DNA from: Acidimicrobiaceae bacterium
GTDB lineage: Bacteria; Actinomycetota; Acidimicrobiia; Acidimicrobiales; Poriferisodalaceae
NCBI GenBank assembly: GCA_905182565.1
Contig: CAJJCB010000022.1
Coordinates: 1-64,000, forward strand
Length of the DNA: 64,000 nucleotides
Direction: 5' to 3'
Position numbers and translations under genes: made by a program. This document shows, one piece after another, positions 26,708 through 36,006 of the stretch (position 1 is the stretch's first letter; every line of letters starts with the position of its first letter). The notes beneath the pieces are model-generated. The model made no database searches. It saw only the letters and a program-made list of their open reading frames with translations, and had not been told where the DNA came from.

Positions 26708-27786
26708 CGCCAGGGCTCAACAATAACTTTGGCATGTAATTCTGGATCAGCTAAGTCATCGAAGGCTTGAGCGATTCCATTAATTCCTACTTTGCCAGTA
26801 ATAAGGTTTTCCACGTTTAACTCGCCTTCGGCTATGGCCCGTAACGTATCTCGAAACTCGTTGGCCGAATAACCTAAAACAAACTGCAAGTTGAGCTCTT
26901 TCCCAATTGCTATCATCGGGTGGAAGCTGTCTTGTTGCATGCAGACTCCGACAACCACAACACTTGTGCCTCTCATAGCGCCAGTCATTATTTCTTCTAT
27001 GACACCCGGCAGACCCACACATTCGAAGATGATTCCTCCCGCTTTTGGACGTAAACCATCATGAGAAGAAGATTTATCGATGGTCTTCTTGGCTGAGGTA
27101 GAAATCGCTCGCCATGAATCATACGGAGATAGATCAGCGGGATTGATGACCTCGTCTGCGCCGAGCATTTCAGCTAGTTCGCGACGTTTCGGCGAAAAAT
27201 CACTTGCTACTATTGGACCACAGCCTTTTTGCTTTAGAGCAGCAATTACTGCAAGACCAACAGGTCCACAGCCAATGACGAGACAGCTACCGCCAAGCGA
27301 GCCCGCAGCCTTTTCAACTGCATGGCGGCCAACAGCCATCGGTTCGGTCAATGCAGCTAGTTCAGCAGAAAGCCCATTAGGAATTTGAAGTAATAGAGAT
27401 GAAGTAAGTAACATATTTTCGGCGTAGCCACCAGGAACATCGTTGGAGAAACCGATGGCTTTCGCCTCGCCACCGCTCATAAGTACTGGATACGAACAAA
27501 CTAAATCTCCAGTTTTTAAATGAGTGGGTGCTCCTCGCCCGAGCTCTAAAATCTCTGCGCTGAATTCATGCCCCAAAACAACATCTCGTGAAGTGTCATA
27601 AACTAACGGACCGCCAGACTCTCTCTGTGCTTCTACCATTGCTTCTCCGTGGTGCAGTGCATGAAGATCACTTCCACAAATGCCACATGCCAAAGTTTTT
27701 ACAAGTGCCTCGCCTTGACCCGGTGATAGATCAGCCACCTCCGTTACAATAATTTCCTTATTTCGCATTACTGCTGCCCGCATCAT
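26704..27786 (-). CDS. Zinc-dependent alcohol dehydrogenase family protein (no structural zinc)
   Basis: A medium-chain dehydrogenase of about 360 residues from the ATG at 27786 (MMRAAVMRNKEIIVTEV). Catalytic zinc ligands: Cys in ACGICGSDLHALHHGE and the His-Glu pair in VLGHEFSAEI. The four-cysteine structural zinc lobe is missing (the region reads GDLVCSYPVLMSGGEAKA). Rossmann loop CLVIGCGPVGLAVIAA. The frame runs on to 27894 inside the carboxyltransferase gene, but AAGGGTGG just before 27786 supports the shorter form. Its stop overlaps the gluQ stop. Confidence 0.85.
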   Translation of the reverse strand: MMRAAVMRNKEIIVTEVADLSPGQGEALVKTLACGICGSDLHALHHGEAMVEAQRESGGPLVYDTSRDVVLGHEFSAEILELGRGAPTHLKTGDLVCSYPVLMSGGEAKAIGFSNDVPGGYAENMLLTSSLLLQIPNGLSAELAALTEPMAVGRHAVEKAAGSLGGSCLVIGCGPVGLAVIAALKQKGCGPIVASDFSPKRRELAEMLGADEVINPADLSPYDSWRAISTSAKKTIDKSSSHDGLRPKAGGIIFECVGLPGVIEEIMTGAMRGTSVVVVGVCMQQDSFHPMIAIGKELNLQFVLGYSANEFRDTLRAIAEGELNVENLITGKVGINGIAQAFDDLADPELHAKVIVEPWR

Positions 27787-27817
27787 CGCCACCCTTCGAT
27801 ATGTAAATTTTTTAACA

Positions 27818-29371
27818 TTAACAAGTCGGCCAATAGCTAAGTGGTCGATCTTCGGGCTTAGGAACTGGTCTATTGGCGAGCATTTCCAAGTCATTAGCTA
27901 ACACGATTCGAGTGGTTCCTGGATCAATCATTTCATCAATTCTCATTGTCCCAGCAGCTTCGTAGGGGTCTGTTGACTCACCAACTTCGTTAACTAAGCG
28001 AACTCGTTCAGCTTCACGTTCATCTGGATCAATAATCTTCGACAACTTTGACCCAAACGCAACATTTACTCCGACCTCCGGATCCATAAAGCCAATTTCT
28101 GCGCCAGGCCAGGAATAAACACCATGCGCTGGCATTTGAGAACCATTCATTGCTTGCCATGCCAATCCAAACGCTTTACGAATACATACCGTCAAAGTTG
28201 GCGTTGAAGCATTTTGCAGAGCGTGCATCATTCGCATACCCCAGTGAAGCATTAACTCGTGCTCTACTCGTTCCCCAACCATAAACCCGGGAACATCAAC
28301 TAAAAAAACCATCGGAATGTTATACGAATCGCACACTGTTGCTAGTCGAATTATTTTGTGACACGCCTGAGGATCTAATGTCCCGGCCTGAAACATAGGA
28401 TTATTAGCTATAACACCAACAGAAAAACCATTTATTCGAGCCAACCCACACACAACGTTTCGCGCATACAAAGGCTGAATTTCTAGCAGGGAGTCCGGAT
28501 CGACAATTTGTTCTACGAGCAGGCGCATGTCATATCCGCGCGTTCTCTTTTCAGGAACCAGATCACTTATTTTTGAATCAAATTCAAGATTTCCTTTTGG
28601 TTCATTTCGCGGAGCGACTTCCCAAGCATTACCTGGTAGATACGAAAGCCATTTACGAATCGCTGCGTACCCGTCTTCATCGTTATCAACTCCAAGATCA
28701 ATCTGGCCGGTCTTTCGAGCGTGGACATCCACTCCACCCACATCTTCAAACGAAATAATTTCACCAGTCGCCACTTCGAAAACTTTCGGCGAAGTAACAG
28801 CGAGACAGGAACCCCTAACCATAACTACATAGTCAGATAAGGCTGAAAGAAACGAAGAGCCACCAAACGATTGACCGGTAATCATTGTGGCCATAGGCAC
28901 CCGGTGGCGTCGCTTCGCCAGTTCGAAAAGGCCGCCAGGCTCACTTATTCCTTCAGAACCCATAATGTCGGGGATACGAGCTCCTCCAGTCTCGCCAAAA
29001 TGAACGATCGGTATCCCCATTGCGAGTGACCGCTCATAAAGACGGTGTTCTTTTCGTGTTCCAACAATTGATGATGAACCTCTCAGAACACTTATGTCAT
29101 CGCCGAAGACAGTAACTGGTCTATTTTCCACGTTGCCGTGACCACCAATCTTTCCATCGCCAGGCGTATGTTCTCGGTCTTCGACTCGAAGAGAACGACT
29201 GAATGTTCCTATTTCGCGAAACGTCCCACTATCAAGAAACCCTTCTATGTGTTGGCGCACAGTCCGGTCGCCCTCTTCGTGCATACGAACAATTTTTTCT
29301 GCCCCACCCATATCTCGCCTAATTTTTTCGGCACGAGCATGTAAGTCAGAAGTGCGTTCAGGATCGGTCAT
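27818..29371 (-). CDS. Acyl-CoA carboxylase carboxyltransferase (beta) subunit
   Basis: A 517-residue crotonase-fold carboxyltransferase (AccD/PccB type). The N-terminal half has TRKEHRLYERSLAMGIPIVHFGETGGARIPD, with the oxyanion-hole glycines, and the C-terminal half VPGFMVGERVEHELMLHWGMRM and IRKAFGLAWQAM. It transfers carboxyl from biotin to an acyl-CoA such as propionyl-CoA. No biotin carboxylase adjoins it; the only one in the window is at 43987. The frame opens at a TTG (29374), with ATG next at 29371, chosen as start. Confidence 0.88.
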   Translation of the reverse strand: MTDPERTSDLHARAEKIRRDMGGAEKIVRMHEEGDRTVRQHIEGFLDSGTFREIGTFSRSLRVEDREHTPGDGKIGGHGNVENRPVTVFGDDISVLRGSSSIVGTRKEHRLYERSLAMGIPIVHFGETGGARIPDIMGSEGISEPGGLFELAKRRHRVPMATMITGQSFGGSSFLSALSDYVVMVRGSCLAVTSPKVFEVATGEIISFEDVGGVDVHARKTGQIDLGVDNDEDGYAAIRKWLSYLPGNAWEVAPRNEPKGNLEFDSKISDLVPEKRTRGYDMRLLVEQIVDPDSLLEIQPLYARNVVCGLARINGFSVGVIANNPMFQAGTLDPQACHKIIRLATVCDSYNIPMVFLVDVPGFMVGERVEHELMLHWGMRMMHALQNASTPTLTVCIRKAFGLAWQAMNGSQMPAHGVYSWPGAEIGFMDPEVGVNVAFGSKLSKIIDPDEREAERVRLVNEVGESTDPYEAAGTMRIDEMIDPGTTRIVLANDLEMLANRPVPKPEDRPLSYWPTC

Positions 29372-29444
29372 CAATTCCCCGCTTTACTTGATATCGAAAC
29401 GTTAGCTTGTGTGTATAACAAAAATCTTTTGGAACAACTTTTAA

Positions 29445-30572
29445 TTAGCTGGGGACTATCACTCCATGAACTGGAGCGGCGACCTTAGCTATGCCTGCCA
29501 TTCGACTCAAAAGTCCACCCGCTTCTTCTAGCGGCACTTCTTCACGGCTCAGCACATCAAATGGGAAACGTTTAGTTGCAAGAATGTCTAAGGCTTGGCG
29601 GTAAACCGGAGCGTCAACTCCTAACGCCCCCTTTATCGTCAGCTCTTTCCATACGATTGCGTCAGTGTGAAGATCAGGCACTCCCCGGGCGCCTTTCATA
29701 CCTGCAACCACGATCGTCGCGTTAACCGCCGCTAACTGAACAGCTTGAGCGAATGCACTCGGCGCATTAGCAGTCACATCCACAACCACATCTGCTAGAC
29801 GACCATCAGTAGCCTCTCGCAACTTTCGAGATGGACTCTCCTCCGATACATCTACGACTAAGTCTGCACCTAAAGCCATAGCCATTTGAAGTCGCTCGTG
29901 ATCATTCGCTCCGTGTCCTGTAACCATTATGAAACCTGCCCCTGCTTCGCGCGCTGCGAACGCAGCACACAATCCCCTAATACCGGGACCTAGAATTGCT
30001 ACAACATCACCGTTTTTTGTTTGAGGAATCTCCACACCCCATTTAATCCCTGCACCAAGTGGATTAAACAGTGTGGCGTCAACCGCACTTAAACCAGATG
30101 GAACCGGTAAGACCAAAGAATCAGGTGAAAGATAATGATGGGTCGCGTAACCTCCATACAGCGCAGGAATTCGAGCTGTCGGAATCATTCCATATAGATC
30201 AGTTTGTCCGTGAGCTCTACATTGACGGTAGATACCTTGAGCACATTCATCGCATCTTTGACAGGATTGCCAACACTCTAGAGCTACGCGATCTCCTTTG
30301 CTCACCCCCCAACGCTCTGCTGCTTTCTCACCAATTTGTTCAATAACTCCCACTGACTCATGTCCGGGAATCATCGGATATGTAGCTTTTATGTGGCCCG
30401 TGAAGAGTTCGTGGTCAGTACCACAGAGACCACACGCTTCCACGCGCATCAGGGCATCATCTTCTTGAATTTCAGGAATAGAAAATTCTGCTATTCGTAT
30501 ATCTTCAATGCCATACAGAACTGCGGCTCTAGCTTTCCCCATAACTAAGACGTTAGTTCTTTCCAGCTGCAT
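29445..30572 (-). CDS. Zinc-binding alcohol dehydrogenase family protein
   Basis: A 375-residue medium-chain dehydrogenase. Catalytic zinc ligands in ACGLCGTDHELFTGH and PGHESVGVIEQIG; structural zinc ligands are the four cysteines of CWQSCQRCDECAQGIYRQC. Nucleotide-binding loop VVAILGPGIRGLCAAFAA. The true start may be the ATG at about residue 11 (MGKARAAVLY). It lies 73 bases upstream of the carboxyltransferase and 14 bases downstream of the kinase-like gene on the same strand. Confidence 0.87.
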   Translation of the reverse strand: MQLERTNVLVMGKARAAVLYGIEDIRIAEFSIPEIQEDDALMRVEACGLCGTDHELFTGHIKATYPMIPGHESVGVIEQIGEKAAERWGVSKGDRVALECWQSCQRCDECAQGIYRQCRAHGQTDLYGMIPTARIPALYGGYATHHYLSPDSLVLPVPSGLSAVDATLFNPLGAGIKWGVEIPQTKNGDVVAILGPGIRGLCAAFAAREAGAGFIMVTGHGANDHERLQMAMALGADLVVDVSEESPSRKLREATDGRLADVVVDVTANAPSAFAQAVQLAAVNATIVVAGMKGARGVPDLHTDAIVWKELTIKGALGVDAPVYRQALDILATKRFPFDVLSREEVPLEEAGGLLSRMAGIAKVAAPVHGVIVPS

Positions 30573-30586
30573 TCACTATTGAAGAC

Positions 30587-31651
30587 TCACGACAAGAGGT
30601 TAAAAGCATCAAGCTGCACAACTTGATCTGCATGCCGTTCCAACATCGCTAAAAACATCTGATCTCCTCTTTGAGTACGTTCTACGAGCATCGCTGCGAC
30701 AATAGCCATCAGATACCCACCAAAAGATTGCCTCCTGTATCCATTCCAACATTCTGAAAAGGTGTAGGTGTACGGATCTAGATAGCTTTTCAAAACTTCG
30801 TAGTATTCCTGTACGAGGATTTTTTCATGTTGACTACGGAGCGCTGGAAGTAAACCGCTTCCCAGGAAATATGAGATATCGCTTATCCCTAGTCCGAAAC
30901 TAACTGTTTGCCAATCAACTACTACTAGAGCGCGTTCTGCTTCCATATCAAACATCAAATTATCTAAACGGAAATCACCGTGTGTTAGGCAAATCGGATC
31001 TGGCGCTGCGTGCAGCCACTGGTGGAGCAGAGGAAGAAAGTTATTTCCGACTTCAATAGCTAATTTCGACAAGTCACTTTTGTAACGACTAAGAAAAGAA
31101 GAAAACAATTGGTGAGCTAGATCAACAAAATCCTCGATATCTGAACTTTTGCGCTTTATTAGCCAATCTTTTGAGCTTAAGGAATCACTGCCCCAGGTTG
31201 ATCCGTGCAAACTAGCTGCTTCTCTGACTGCTATTTGCGCTTGTTCAAAAGTACTGCCGACTAACTGATCGCCTTGCTCCCTCGGAGCAAGATCTTCCAT
31301 TACAAGAACCATGTCTGCTGTACCAGGAATAATTTCTGCTCTGTAGATCTTTGGTAACGCCACATCTACTAGATGAGCGACTTCGCTATAAAAGCGAACC
31401 TCCTTTTCATAGGCACCAGTTTGGATGCCAGTTATTCGCGTTTTTTTGTCATTAGACGCAAACTTCATAATTACCGTTGTTGGAACAGATCCACTCTTCC
31501 AATCTAATTCGACACGAATGTTGGTTCCCATTTGCCCGGTTCCCACTGGATTACAACGAAACCCAACTATCTGATCGGATGACTCATCAAACATAGAGTT
31601 CAGCCATTCAATCGAAATGTCTTCTAATTTGAATACTGATATTGCACTCAT
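30587..31651 (-). CDS. Phosphotransferase, aminoglycoside/ecdysteroid kinase-like
   Basis: A protein kinase-like fold of 354 residues from the ATG at 31651 (MSAISVFKLEDISIEWL). The ATP Lys lies in VPTTVIMKFASNDKKTR, the catalytic loop is CLTHGDFRLDNLMFD (HGDxxxxN) and the metal-binding Asp is in VVVDWQTVSFGLGISD. The closest groups in my memory are the APH and EcKL/DUF1679-type small-molecule kinases found with acyl-CoA dehydrogenases. Substrate unknown; antibiotic resistance is not implied. The frame is open back to 31717 but that overlaps the divergent FKBP region. Confidence 0.8.
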   Translation of the reverse strand: MSAISVFKLEDISIEWLNSMFDESSDQIVGFRCNPVGTGQMGTNIRVELDWKSGSVPTTVIMKFASNDKKTRITGIQTGAYEKEVRFYSEVAHLVDVALPKIYRAEIIPGTADMVLVMEDLAPREQGDQLVGSTFEQAQIAVREAASLHGSTWGSDSLSSKDWLIKRKSSDIEDFVDLAHQLFSSFLSRYKSDLSKLAIEVGNNFLPLLHQWLHAAPDPICLTHGDFRLDNLMFDMEAERALVVVDWQTVSFGLGISDISYFLGSGLLPALRSQHEKILVQEYYEVLKSYLDPYTYTFSECWNGYRRQSFGGYLMAIVAAMLVERTQRGDQMFLAMLERHADQVVQLDAFNLLS

Positions 31652-31813
31652 TTCTGAAAATCTGTATCCGTAAATACTAATACGAAAACAGCCGCTAATT
31701 GTCGCTTGTCTACCCATCTACCTATCTGCATCGACACCCCACGACACGACGGACTGAATAACCTAACCTTATCTAAAGAGACGGTCAGAAAAGGTGAAAT
31801 TATCCATACGCTC

Positions 31814-32755
31814 ATGTCCATGGTTAGAATTCTTACTTGTCTAATTAGCGTGTTCCTATTTGCGACTGCCTGTTCTCCTGGCACATCAACTGTTGATTCA
31901 TCCGTATCTTCGACTGAGACGACGCTTGATATCAAAGACTCTTCAGAATCTCAGGAAAACAGTTCAAATCTTTCTGAATCAGTTTTTGATTACGCTTCGT
32001 CTACAGCGGACAACAGTCGACCAGTAATAAGCGTCACCGAAAGCAAGTCAACACCTTCAAAGCTCCTATTCTCTGATATTAAATCCGGTGATGGGCCTCA
32101 GGTCGAAGCAGGGGACTTAATAGAAGTCCAGTATGTCGGAGCGCTTCTCGATAGCGGTTTAGAGTTCGATACCTCGTGGGACAGAGGCCAAAGTTTTTTT
32201 GTCTTAATCGGTGTTGGTGCGGTAATACAAGGATGGGACCAAGGAATCGTTGGGATGCAAGCAGGGAGTCGCCGTCTACTAATTATTCCGCCTGAGTTGG
32301 CTTACGGAGAACAGGGAGCAGGCGAAGATATCGGACCAGACTCATCATTGGCGTTTGTCGTTGACCTATTGCAGATTGTGAATATCTCGCCGCCAGAAAT
32401 TACAGTAGTCGACCCTCTAGATAATGACTCATTGCTCATGGTTGATGAAACCGTAGGAACAAGCGATAGAGCCGTTGAACCTGGCGACACGATTACGGTT
32501 CATTATCTCGGCACACTCGAAGATGGAACCATTTTTGATGCGTCTTGGAGACGTGGACAACCATTCACAACGCAGATTGGTGTAGGTCGCGTTATCCCCG
32601 GGTGGGATCAAGGGATGATTGGTATGAAAGAAGGCGGGAGAAGATTACTTCACATACCCAGCGATCTTGCTTATGGAAAAAATGGTTCAGGATCAACAAT
32701 CGGTCCTGATACTCCGCTCGTGTTTATTGTGGACCTACTCAGAATTCACAGCTGA
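31814..32755 (+). CDS. Double-domain FKBP-type peptidyl-prolyl isomerase lipoprotein
   Basis: From the ATG at 31814 a signal peptide (VRILTCLISVFLFATACSPG) ends in a lipobox with Cys20, so the protein is a lipid-anchored envelope protein. A Ser/Thr-rich spacer is followed by two FKBP domains at about residues 90-190 and 215-313. Each has the YVGALLDSGLEFDTSWDRG or YLGTLEDGTIFDASWRRG block and VIQGWDQGIVGM or VIPGWDQGMIGM. They should assist folding of secreted proteins. Tandem FKBPs in one lipoprotein are uncommon. The frame extends upstream to 31706 but the signal peptide sets the start. Confidence 0.88.
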   Translation: MSMVRILTCLISVFLFATACSPGTSTVDSSVSSTETTLDIKDSSESQENSSNLSESVFDYASSTADNSRPVISVTESKSTPSKLLFSDIKSGDGPQVEAGDLIEVQYVGALLDSGLEFDTSWDRGQSFFVLIGVGAVIQGWDQGIVGMQAGSRRLLIIPPELAYGEQGAGEDIGPDSSLAFVVDLLQIVNISPPEITVVDPLDNDSLLMVDETVGTSDRAVEPGDTITVHYLGTLEDGTIFDASWRRGQPFTTQIGVGRVIPGWDQGMIGMKEGGRRLLHIPSDLAYGKNGSGSTIGPDTPLVFIVDLLRIHS

Positions 32756-32760
32756 TCTCT

Positions 32761-32940
32761 CTAAGCATTCGACGCTGCAAGACCTACTGGCGGAGAGTCC
32801 CATTCCTTAAGAACTGGCAATACTTCTTTAGCGAAAAGATCCCGATTGCGTCGAGTCTCACTATAGGACATTCCGGCGTTTATCAGTGCGAGCGTAGGTC
32901 CGAGAACATCCAACTCCAACGGCCGTGGAATTAACAAATG
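32761..32940 (-). pseudogene. C-terminal relic of an LLM-class flavin monooxygenase
   Basis: The minus strand encodes 59 residues ending in TAG: HLLIPRPLELDVLGPTLALI, then NAGMSYSETRRNRDLFAKEV and LPVLKEW. This is the usual C-terminus of limonene-monooxygenase-like LLM proteins. Nothing of the preceding 300 or so residues is present; at 32937-32940 the sequence passes directly into the truncated acyl-CoA dehydrogenase on the other strand. It lies head to head with that gene, as expected if both faced a shared promoter that has been deleted. Confidence 0.7.
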
Positions 32941-33966
32941 CCGGATTTGTTTGTCCTCATTGGCCTGAACCTTATGGTCTTAACGCAGACCCGCTTTTTC
33001 AACTAACTATCGACGAAGAGTTATGTGCTGCTGGAATACGCCGTCCGGTTAACACAGTAGGAACGGGTATCGCTGGTCCAACGATTCTGCACGCCGGTAC
33101 CGCAGCTCAAATTGAAACTCTTATACCAAAGATTCTGACCGCTGAAGAAATATGGTGCCAACTCTTTTCAGAGCCAAATGCGGGATCTGACTTAGCGTCT
33201 ATATCCACAACGGCTACCAAAGATGGCAATGACTACATCGTCAATGGCCCAAAAGTGTGGACTTCGTTCGGACACATCGCTAAATTTGGAGTGCTTCTGG
33301 CGCGCACTGATGCTCATACGAAAGCACGACAGAGCGGAATTTCATACTTCATTTGTCCCATAGATTTACCAGGTATCGAAATACGACCCTTGACAGAAAT
33401 GACCGGGCAACAAAGTTTTAATGAAGTTTTTTTAACGACGTTCGATTGCCTGCTCACCATCTAATCGGCGAAGAAAATGATGGTTGGAACCTAGCCAAAA
33501 TCACCTTAGCTAATGAACGCGTTGCTCTAAGCCGCGAAGGAGCTCTATGGGGTCGAGGCCCCACGGCACGAAACCTGATTGATATTGTGAAAGCTTCTAA
33601 AGTAACAATTTCTGCCACACTAAAAAACGAACAATAGATTTACACATCGAATCAGAAATCCTCAGAATTTTAAGGCTTCGAGTACTTGATGCGAAGCTTC
33701 GAGGTGTGCAACCCGGACCTGAAGCAAGCGTCACTAAAGCTATTGGAGATGACCATGGCCAGCGGGTAATGAACCTTGCCAAAGACCTTTCTGGAGCCAA
33801 TGGTATGCTCCCCGATGTCGGGCCTCTAGGGACCAATGTGAAACTATGGCATTATGGTTTTCTCTATTCAAGAGCATTAACAATCGGGGGCGGTACTTCT
33901 CAGATACAGCGCGCAATTATCGCAGAACGAGCCTTGGGTCTACCTGCTGAGCCAAAGCTGCTATAA
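32925..33966 (+). pseudogene. Acyl-CoA dehydrogenase, N-terminally truncated with two -1 frameshifts
   Basis: Three consecutive frames encode one acyl-CoA dehydrogenase. 32925-33434: PHWPEPYGLNADPLFQL, then LFSEPNAGSDLASISTTA (FAD region). 33435-33628: DVRLPAHHLIGEENDGWNLA. 33628-33966: DLHIESEILRILRLR, PGPEASVTK, and GGGTSQIQRAIIAERALGLP at the end. The shifts sit on a run of seven T (33427-33433) and six A (33622-33627); adding one base to each gives an unbroken frame with the family's EVFFNDVRLP. The first 50-60 residues of a normal enzyme are missing upstream, where an LLM relic begins. Assembly error could explain the shifts but not the truncation. Confidence 0.85.
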
Positions 33967-33985
33967 ATATTTTTTCTTGAATGCT

Positions 33986-34759
33986 ATGGTCGAATGCATG
34001 GACAGTATTTCAGCAGCAAGAAGCATGCGAGGGTCTCTCGGAATGTTGGCGATGTCATGGCTTATGGCACCGTCAACTCGGGAAAAGGCTAAAGCAGCAG
34101 GAATGGGTGATGGCATGGGAGCCTACGCCGTTGGTCGCCTCGGAGTACTCGGGTATTGCCCAGTAGACAATGTTGTCGCTGCAGCATTTTTTTGGGATCC
34201 TTCACGTATGAGGTCAATGGTTGCTGAAGGTAGGTCAGCCTTTGACCCAATCGAGGGTGGAAAAGTATGGGCAAAAATTTGTCAAGAGTACGGAGCTGAA
34301 GCCTTAGCTGAGATGCCTGACGTTGAGCGTCTTGGGGAACTGTTGGAACGAATCGTTGATAATGCTCAGCCGCAAGGAGTTCCTACTTTTGTTGGCTGGC
34401 GGGACCAAGAGCTTCCATCAGTGCCAGGTCCAGCCAGAACGTTTCAATTAGCTCAATGCATGAGAGAACTCCGTTTCGGACGCCATGCCGTAGCAGTTCA
34501 GTCAATGGAGATGGGGCCGTTGGAAGCCATTCTCAGTGGTCCAACAGGTGAATGGAACGCTGAGTTCTTTGGATGGCAAAAGCCTTACCCAGATGTTTCC
34601 CATCTTAGTGATTCACGAAACGAAATCGAAAGCTTGACAGATCGTCTTCACTCAGCCGACTTTGAGTGCCTGACCGATGAAGAACGAGACGAAGTTAGAA
34701 ATTTATCGAAGGCAGCTCGCGCCCATGCTAGCCACCTTGAACAAACACCAAATAGTTAA
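33986..34759 (+). CDS. SCO6745-like protein
   Basis: A helical protein of about 257 residues. Features that recall the actinobacterial SCO6745 family: GMGDGMGAYAVGRLGVLG near the N-terminus, a FFWDPSRMRSMV segment, and FQLAQCMRELRFGRHAVAVQ, a helix with the conserved Arg/His pattern. Function unknown; the family was once annotated as MarR-like but no helix-turn-helix is evident. The frame opens at TTG 33977; ATG at 33986 is preferred. It follows the broken acyl-CoA dehydrogenase by 19 bases and may have been its operon partner. Confidence 0.6.
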   Translation: MVECMDSISAARSMRGSLGMLAMSWLMAPSTREKAKAAGMGDGMGAYAVGRLGVLGYCPVDNVVAAAFFWDPSRMRSMVAEGRSAFDPIEGGKVWAKICQEYGAEALAEMPDVERLGELLERIVDNAQPQGVPTFVGWRDQELPSVPGPARTFQLAQCMRELRFGRHAVAVQSMEMGPLEAILSGPTGEWNAEFFGWQKPYPDVSHLSDSRNEIESLTDRLHSADFECLTDEERDEVRNLSKAARAHASHLEQTPNS

Positions 34760-34791
34760 CGATCCAGAAGATTTTGCATTCTAAGTATCCG

Positions 34792-36006
34792 TTACAAATC
34801 GTCATTTATGATTACGTTTTGATGCTCTCCTAGCTCAGGGCTGCGGTACGCAGACCATGGCGTCTTACTAAATCGATATGGAGCACCGGGATAAAGATAA
34901 CTTTCTCCTCGGTTCTCATGAGGAATTTTAGTCGGGAATTGACGCTCAATGAAATGAGGATCTTTCAGCATCTCATCCGGTGAATAAACAATTCCACATG
35001 CAATACCTCGTTGCTGTAAACCTGTGAACAATTCATAGGCATCAAGACGCGAACCTAAAAATGTGATCGCGTCCCTCCCAGCTTGAAAAACTTCGCCGGC
35101 TAACGGGTCTTCATCTAATTCAAATAGTCCTATTTTTTCGAATTGATCGCCAAGCTTCAGAATTTCGTATGGAGCACACTCTTCGACCAGATCCAATTCC
35201 TCTATCCAGCTTCGCAACGCAACAAATTCGGTCTTAGTGCGAGGAGGAACTCCCGTATTAAACCATAAGCCATCCTTGCATTGAATCTGTGTCCACTCGG
35301 TAGGGCTATGGTGAGCGTGTCGACCAGTCTGACGCTGGACTTCGCGACTACTGTTTAACCACCATAAAGTAGCCATTTCTGTTGTTGTGTTTGCTACGCC
35401 CAACATAGAAACGTCTATTAACTGGCCTTTTCCGGATGTTTCTCTCCAAAGAAGAGCTACTAAAGTTCCAGCAACCGCATATTGACATGCCCCGTGAAAT
35501 GCTTGGTTTCCACCTCCCCTGATCGGCGGTAATTCTTGATCGTCATAGCCACAGGACCAAACAGGCCCGCCCTCTGCCATGATTGTTAGATCAGTAGCTG
35601 CAGGGTCTAAACCATTTCTTCCGTGATGAGTAACTGAAACCCAAATCAAATCACTTCGTTTATTCGAAAAGTCATCCCAGTCGATACCAAGATCAGATAA
35701 TGATCCTAAAGGCTCAGCTTCAATCACAACATCCGCAGAATTAATTAAGCTTCTAAGATCACTCACTCCAGTTAATGTTCCCAAATCAACCACTACCGAT
35801 CTTTTGGAAGTGTTGTAATGCCACCAGTGCAATGAATCTTTCATCTCACCAGAGTCATCTGCAAATGGTTCATACCTTCGCGTAGGTGATCCTCCCGGTG
35901 GCTCAACTACAATAACGTCCGCACCCATATCGCCGAGAAGTTTTCCGGCAAGTGCGCATCGTTCGGATGTGAGTTCGACAACTCGGATTCCTGTTAGAGC
36001 ACCCAT
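34792..36006 (-). CDS. CaiB/BaiF family CoA transferase (second of a tandem pair)
   Basis: A 404-residue class III CoA transferase. MGALTGIRVVELTSERCALAG and GADVIVVEPPGGSPTRRYEP are the family N-terminal blocks; GKGQLIDVSMLGVANTT is the interdomain block. In many members an acidic residue follows SM-L in this block and forms an anhydride with the substrate; here that place looks to be Gly, so this chain may not be catalytic by itself. Its ATG overlaps the stop of the preceding CaiB gene (TAATG), so the two may form a heteromer. Confidence 0.85.
   Translation of the reverse strand: MGALTGIRVVELTSERCALAGKLLGDMGADVIVVEPPGGSPTRRYEPFADDSGEMKDSLHWWHYNTSKRSVVVDLGTLTGVSDLRSLINSADVVIEAEPLGSLSDLGIDWDDFSNKRSDLIWVSVTHHGRNGLDPAATDLTIMAEGGPVWSCGYDDQELPPIRGGGNQAFHGACQYAVAGTLVALLWRETSGKGQLIDVSMLGVANTTTEMATLWWLNSSREVQRQTGRHAHHSPTEWTQIQCKDGLWFNTGVPPRTKTEFVALRSWIEELDLVEECAPYEILKLGDQFEKIGLFELDEDPLAGEVFQAGRDAITFLGSRLDAYELFTGLQQRGIACGIVYSPDEMLKDPHFIERQFPTKIPHENRGESYLYPGAPYRFSKTPWSAYRSPELGEHQNVIINDDL

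Noticed and set aside
26704-27894. The 396-aa form of the zinc dehydrogenase
   Set aside because: The extra 36 residues overlap the carboxyltransferase gene; the ATG at 27786 has a ribosome site and begins the family pattern.
30587-31651. Aminoglycoside resistance gene
   Set aside because: The HGDxxxxN and DWQ motifs show only the kinase fold; nothing in the neighbourhood or sequence points to antibiotic substrates.
32925-33966. Acyl-CoA dehydrogenase as another selenoprotein or a split pair of short genes
   Set aside because: The breaks are TAA and TAG with frame changes at homopolymer runs, not an in-frame TGA, so selenocysteine does not apply.
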